Assembly (NCBI GenBank): GCA_903830915.1
Contig: CAIKVR010000401.1
Location: forward strand, 1 to 38,129
DNA: 38,129 nt
From: an uncultured Bacteroidales bacterium
Lineage (GTDB): Bacteria > Bacteroidota > Bacteroidia > Bacteroidales > Paludibacteraceae
Direction: 5' to 3'
The notes beneath the pieces are model-generated. The model saw nothing but the letters and a program-made list of their open reading frames with translations. It was not told the DNA's origin and did no database searches. Numbering within the stretch: the stretch's first letter is position 1; every line of letters begins with the position of its first letter. A program made the position numbers and the translations under genes. Below are positions 34,418 to 38,129 of this stretch, piece after piece.

Positions 34418-35695
34418 TTAATGAGAAAGATATTCAAGAGCCATATAAACCACTGCTCCAGCGAAATAGCCAAGCAAAGCCAACCAGCTGATTTTCTTCA
34501 GATACCAAAGGAAATTAATCTTTTCCATGCCCATGGCAGCTACTCCTGCAGCAGACCCGATAATAAGAATACTACCACCAGTACCGGCACAATACGCCAA
34601 AAATTCCCAAATAAAATGATCCATCGGATACTGATTCAGAGGGTACATACCCTGAACTGCTGCCACTAACGGTACATTATCAACAACAGCCGATAAAAGT
34701 CCGGTTGAAAGCACAACTACCCGCATATCGCCGATAGATTTTGCAAGCCATTCGGCCAGATAAACCAATAGTCCTGCCGATTGCAAAGCAGCCACCGCCA
34801 ACAAAATTCCCAGAAAAAATAAAATAGTAGGAATATCTATGTTTTGAAGTGCATTGACCAGCGTCAGATGTCTTTTCTTTTCTACATCGCCTTTGCCATG
34901 CATCAGTTCAGTAACAATCCATAATATACCAACACTGAAAAGCATGCCCAAAAATGGTGGAAGGTGCGTTATTGTTTTAAAGATGGGAACAAAAATAAGT
35001 GACAGGATTCCGGCTATCAGAATTATTTTCTGTTGAGTTTTGGTATGTTGTTTTGTTGAAAAATCTGTTGAAATGTTTACCCTGTCAGCTTTGCCTTTTA
35101 AACTCATGGTAACAAAAACCAGTGGAACTAACAAACAAACCAGACTTGGTAGGAAGAGTTTCAGCATGATATTGGTACTCGATATTTGCCCGCCAATCCA
35201 AAGCATAGTGGTGGTTACGTCGCCTATAGGAGTCCATGCACCACCGGCATTGGCTGCAATAATTACAATTCCGACAAACAACAGACGGTCGTCTTGATTG
35301 CGGATAAGTTTCCGTAGCAGCGATACCATAATAATGGTGGTAGTCAGATTGTCGAGAATAGCCGAAAGGAAGAACGACAGAAGTGCCACAATCCAGATGA
35401 GGCTGCGTTTGTTGGTTTGATGAATAAAATCGGTGATTATTTCAAAACCATCGTGAGCATCAATCAGCTCCACAATGGCCATAGCTCCCATCAAAAAGAA
35501 CAGAATACCTGAAATATCGCCTAAATGAGTTAGAAGTTGCTCGTTAACTAAGGTTTTATCGGCAGCAGAAAGCATGTACAAAACCCACAACAAAACACCT
35601 GTAAGCAATGCTGAAGCTGTTTTGTTGATTCTAAGGTTATGCTCAAAAATAATTGCAGCGTAACCGAGAAGAAAGATGAGGATAAGAAAAAACAT
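34418..35695 (-). CDS. nhaD: Na+/H+ antiporter, NhaD family
   Basis: This 425-aa inner-membrane protein has about 11-12 hydrophobic segments and belongs to the ion transporter superfamily. Typical NhaD stretches are visible: HLGDISGILFFLMGAMAIVE (about 56-75), SFFLSAILDNLTTTIIMVSLL (about 106-126), AANAGGAWTPIGDVTTTMLW (about 148-167) and, in the second half, LLSAVVDNVPLVAAV. The Asp-Asn pairs in the two half-repeats are candidate ion-binding sites. It exports Na+ in exchange for H+, aiding pH and salt balance. It starts 9 bases after the lepA stop, so the two are one operon. Confidence 0.92.
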   Translation of the reverse strand: MFFLILIFLLGYAAIIFEHNLRINKTASALLTGVLLWVLYMLSAADKTLVNEQLLTHLGDISGILFFLMGAMAIVELIDAHDGFEIITDFIHQTNKRSLIWIVALLSFFLSAILDNLTTTIIMVSLLRKLIRNQDDRLLFVGIVIIAANAGGAWTPIGDVTTTMLWIGGQISSTNIMLKLFLPSLVCLLVPLVFVTMSLKGKADRVNISTDFSTKQHTKTQQKIILIAGILSLIFVPIFKTITHLPPFLGMLFSVGILWIVTELMHGKGDVEKKRHLTLVNALQNIDIPTILFFLGILLAVAALQSAGLLVYLAEWLAKSIGDMRVVVLSTGLLSAVVDNVPLVAAVQGMYPLNQYPMDHFIWEFLAYCAGTGGSILIIGSAAGVAAMGMEKINFLWYLKKISWLALLGYFAGAVVYMALEYLSH

Positions 35696-35704
35696 TGGGG
35701 CAAT

Positions 35705-37492
35705 TTAATCGAGTTTCAGCACTTCCAAAAACGCTTTCTGCGGAACTTCCACATTACCGATTTGCTTCATGCGTTTTTTGCCTTTTTTCTGTTTTTCGAG
35801 CAGTTTTCGTTTACGACTGATATCACCGCCATAACATTTGGCAGTCACATCTTTACGAACTGCTTTGATGGTTTCGCGCGAAATAATTTTAGCACCGATT
35901 GCTCCCTGAATAGCAATATCAAACTGCTGACGAGGTATCAGTTCTTTTAGTTTTTCGCACATGCGTTTGCCAAGCGGAACGGCATTGTCCACGTGAATCA
36001 GGCACGAAAGCGCATCCACCATTTCGCCATTCAGCAATATATCGAGACGTATTAATTTCGACGGACGGAAACCGTTCATGTGATAATCGAACGAAGCATA
36101 GCCTTTTGAAATACTTTTCAGGCGGTCGTAGAAGTCGAATACAATTTCGCCCAGCGGCAAATCGTAAAGCAGCTCCATGCGGTTACCTGAAATGTAATTT
36201 TGTTTTACCAATTCACCACGTTTACCCAGACAAAGCGTCATTATCTGACCAATATAGTCGGTTCGGGTAATGATAGAAGCGCGGATATACGGTTCTTCAA
36301 TGCGGTCAATCGCCATAATATCAGGCAATCCCGACGGATTATGCACCTCTATCAAATCGCCTTTATTGGTATATACTTTATACGAAACGTTCGGCACAGT
36401 GGTAATTACATTCATGTCGAACTCGCGGTCGAGTCGTTCCTGAATGATTTCCATGTGCAACATACCCAGGAAACCGCAGCGGAAACCAAAGCCAAGTGCC
36501 ACGGAAGATTCTGCTTCGAAAGTCAATGAAGCATCGTTTAACTGCAATTTCTCGATAGAATTACGCAAATCTTCAAAATCCTCGGTTTCAATCGGATATA
36601 CACCGGCAAAAACCATTGGTTTTACTTCCTGAAAACCCTCAATCGATTTAGAACATGGACGTTTTACATGGGTAATGGTATCTCCCACTTTCACCTCTTT
36701 CGAGGTCTTGATTCCTGAAATAATATAGCCCACATTGCCTGCACTCAGTGTTTTTGTTGGCGACATATCCAGTTTTAGGATCCCAATTTCCTCTGCATTA
36801 TATTCTTTTTCGGTGTTTACAAACTTCACCAAATCACCTTTATTGATGGTACCATTTTCAATTTTAAAATAGGCTATGATGCCGCGGAATGAATTGAAAA
36901 CCGAGTCGAAAATCAGGCATTGAAGTGGTGCTTCAGGGTCGCCTTTCGGAGCAGGGACACGGGTTACGATGGCTTCCAGAATTTCATTTACGCCCATACC
37001 GGTTTTACCACTGGCACGCATAATTTCTTCGGGCTTGCAACCCAACAGCTCCACAATCTGATCTTCCACTTCCTCAGGCATGGCATTATCCATATCCATT
37101 TTGTTCATAATAGGGATAATTTCCAAATCGTGCTCAATGGCCATGTAAAGGTTTGAAATTGTCTGAGCCTGAATACCTTGCGTAGCATCAACAATGAGCA
37201 ATGCACCTTCGCAGGCAGCAATAGAACGCGATACTTCATACGAAAAATCGACGTGTCCGGGAGTATCAATCAGATTAAAAATATATTCCTCGCCATTCAG
37301 TTTGTAGTTCATCTGTATGGCGTGACTTTTAATGGTAATCCCACGTTCACGCTCCAAATCCATGTTGTCAAGCACCTGAGCCTGCATTTCTTTACCGGCA
37401 ACGGTGTTGGTATATTCTAACAGACGGTCGGCTAAGGTACTTTTCCCGTGGTCAATGTGGGCAATAATACAGAAATTGCGGATATTATTCAT
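35705..37492 (-). CDS. lepA: Elongation factor 4 (LepA GTPase)
   Basis: LepA is a ribosome-dependent GTPase that affects translation initiation and ribosome assembly or back-translocation. The 595-aa length is normal. G1 is AHIDHGKS (11-18), G3 DTPGH, and G4 NKMD. Domains II and III follow, then LepA-specific C-terminal domains with [21 protein letters not shown] and the basic tail [19 protein letters not shown]. Downstream nhaD is 9 bases away. A TACTTTTG -7 box lies 33 bases before the start, next to the terminator of the upstream gene. Confidence 0.97.
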   Translation of the reverse strand: MNNIRNFCIIAHIDHGKSTLADRLLEYTNTVAGKEMQAQVLDNMDLERERGITIKSHAIQMNYKLNGEEYIFNLIDTPGHVDFSYEVSRSIAACEGALLIVDATQGIQAQTISNLYMAIEHDLEIIPIMNKMDMDNAMPEEVEDQIVELLGCKPEEIMRASGKTGMGVNEILEAIVTRVPAPKGDPEAPLQCLIFDSVFNSFRGIIAYFKIENGTINKGDLVKFVNTEKEYNAEEIGILKLDMSPTKTLSAGNVGYIISGIKTSKEVKVGDTITHVKRPCSKSIEGFQEVKPMVFAGVYPIETEDFEDLRNSIEKLQLNDASLTFEAESSVALGFGFRCGFLGMLHMEIIQERLDREFDMNVITTVPNVSYKVYTNKGDLIEVHNPSGLPDIMAIDRIEEPYIRASIITRTDYIGQIMTLCLGKRGELVKQNYISGNRMELLYDLPLGEIVFDFYDRLKSISKGYASFDYHMNGFRPSKLIRLDILLNGEMVDALSCLIHVDNAVPLGKRMCEKLKELIPRQQFDIAIQGAIGAKIISRETIKAVRKDVTAKCYGGDISRKRKLLEKQKKGKKRMKQIGNVEVPQKAFLEVLKLD

Positions 37493-37524
37493 TCGTAATT
37501 TTCTTCAAAAATTGGTTTGGTCTG

Positions 37525-37532
37525 CAAAAGTA
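37525..37532 (-). promoter_or_regulatory. -7 box of the lepA-nhaD operon
   Basis: CAAAAGTA on the plus strand is TACTTTTG on the minus strand, the same 8-mer as before atpD, 33 bases before the lepA start. Confidence 0.55.
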
Positions 37533-37581
37533 CAAAAAAAACATCAATTATAATGATAGGCGCTGATTCAAAATTGGTTAC

Positions 37582-37615
37582 AAAAAAATCCCCGACAAAT
37601 GAATGCCGGGGATTT
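37582..37615 (-). terminator. Terminator of the partial secreted-protein gene
   Basis: AAATCCCCG (37586-37594) and CGGGGATTT (37607-37615) form a 9-bp stem around a 12-base loop, with more T residues following on the minus strand. It lies 11 bases past the gene's stop codon. Confidence 0.9.
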
Positions 37616-37626
37616 GAGATCGTTTT

Positions 37627-38129
37627 TTAATCCCGGATAATCACAATAATAGGACTCATTTCGCGGTAGGCGGCATTTTCAAAACTCCGTTTTCCGCGTT
37701 TATCAATCTCACCGCTTACAGTTCCAACAATTGTAATTCCATATCGTAATTTCCTTTGTTTCAGCATATCGCGCGATCGGACAGAAATTGACACCGTTTT
37801 TTCTGTTTCGCCGGGCAGAATTTTTACTGCATCCATCACCATGTTTCGATTTTTCGGATAAACCGACAATTCAATCGTTTCTTTGAAATCAGGATTTCGC
37901 TTAATCCGGATTGGTATTGAAATAGCTGTATCACCTTCGGAACATGAAATTTGATAACCGTCGCGAGCATACAGGTCGCCTGGAAATTCAATCCTGAACG
38001 GTGCTTTAGGTGTAACTTCCAGCGACAGACCTGCTGCCGGAATATTGTGGTGGTAATAAACAGCCTGCATCATTTCATCGGCTGCAACTGCGTTTTGAGT
38101 TTCGCCATCAGTCAGATTTTTAGGGTCAA
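37627..38129 (-). CDS. C-terminal part of an exported protein of unknown function (5' end outside window)
   Basis: The frame is open from the window edge (DPKNLTDGETQNAVAADEMM) to the stop at 37627, so at least 167 residues are present and the internal ATG at 38073 is not the true start. The region from PKAPFRIEFPGDLYARDG onward is beta-rich with alternating strands (TAISIPIRIKRNPDFKETIE, ILPGETEKTVSISVRSRD, LRYGITIVGTVSG). This pattern resembles Ig-like modules that follow catalytic domains in exported proteins of several phyla. No catalytic motif is within reach, so I give no function. Confidence 0.75.
   Translation of the reverse strand, partial: DPKNLTDGETQNAVAADEMMQAVYYHHNIPAAGLSLEVTPKAPFRIEFPGDLYARDGYQISCSEGDTAISIPIRIKRNPDFKETIELSVYPKNRNMVMDAVKILPGETEKTVSISVRSRDMLKQRKLRYGITIVGTVSGEIDKRGKRSFENAAYREMSPIIVIIRD

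Noticed and set aside
34403-34669. Plus-strand 88-codon frame overlapping nhaD
   Set aside because: It lies almost wholly opposite nhaD and has no support.

Overview
The window looks like a chromosomal segment of a Bacteroidota bacterium, probably Bacteroidales and possibly close to Paludibacter; the genus is inference only. The grounds are -7 boxes of the form TAnnTTTG before many genes, little use of Shine-Dalgarno sites, proteins with type IX secretion (T9SS) C-terminal sorting domains, a class I iron-sulfur fumarase, a dimer-type glycyl-tRNA synthetase, and the Bacteroidota arrangement of the ATP synthase operon: atpD-atpC first, a very short epsilon subunit, and an AtpB with a signal peptide. 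TGA acts as an ordinary stop codon.

Layout. Bases 1-130 hold the 3' end of a 5S rRNA gene and its terminator. Bases 261-4842 (+) carry purU, a long-chain acyl-CoA synthetase gene, truA and a DMT-family permease gene. Bases 5025-5565 (-) are a ParE-type toxin-antitoxin pair lying between two near-identical 26-bp direct repeats; a slipin gene (+) follows. Bases 6858-9079 (-) are a translationally coupled pair: a small T9SS-sorted protein and a GH43 arabinanase-like enzyme. Then come class I fumarase (-), topoisomerase IV subunit A (-) and, divergently, glyS (+).

Bases 16250-25442 (-) hold three large or medium secreted, low-complexity, Ig-rich proteins. Two are paralogues (1377 and 1016 aa) that share signal peptide, promoter context, several modules, C-terminal domain, 3' untranslated region and terminator.

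Bases 26053-34342 (-) are a complete F1Fo ATP synthase operon: atpD, [ORF6N pseudogene], atpC, a 4-TM hypothetical gene, atpB, atpE, atpF, atpH, atpA, atpG. It has a promoter upstream of atpD and a strong terminator after atpG. Bases 34418-37492 (-) are lepA-nhaD. The window ends inside a secreted-protein gene.

The most interesting structure lies between the genes. A GC-rich palindromic repeat (core CCCCtwwrGGGGatttaGGGG) occurs in paired inverted copies, resembling REPIN or BIME elements of other bacteria, at four loci; one further single copy supplies the truA stop codon. Two paired loci bracket atpE, the c-ring subunit gene, suggesting a role in mRNA processing or stability. Other points are an ORF6N-domain gene inside the atp operon, broken by one TGA and overlapping atpC by ATGA; a QLTLF peptide resembling a sliding-clamp-binding motif at the extreme C-terminus of ParC; a probably leaderless truA mRNA; and a small sorting-domain protein coupled to a GH43 enzyme that has no sorting domain. 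I found no CRISPR array, tRNA, intact transposase or prophage, and no complete unknown multi-gene system.
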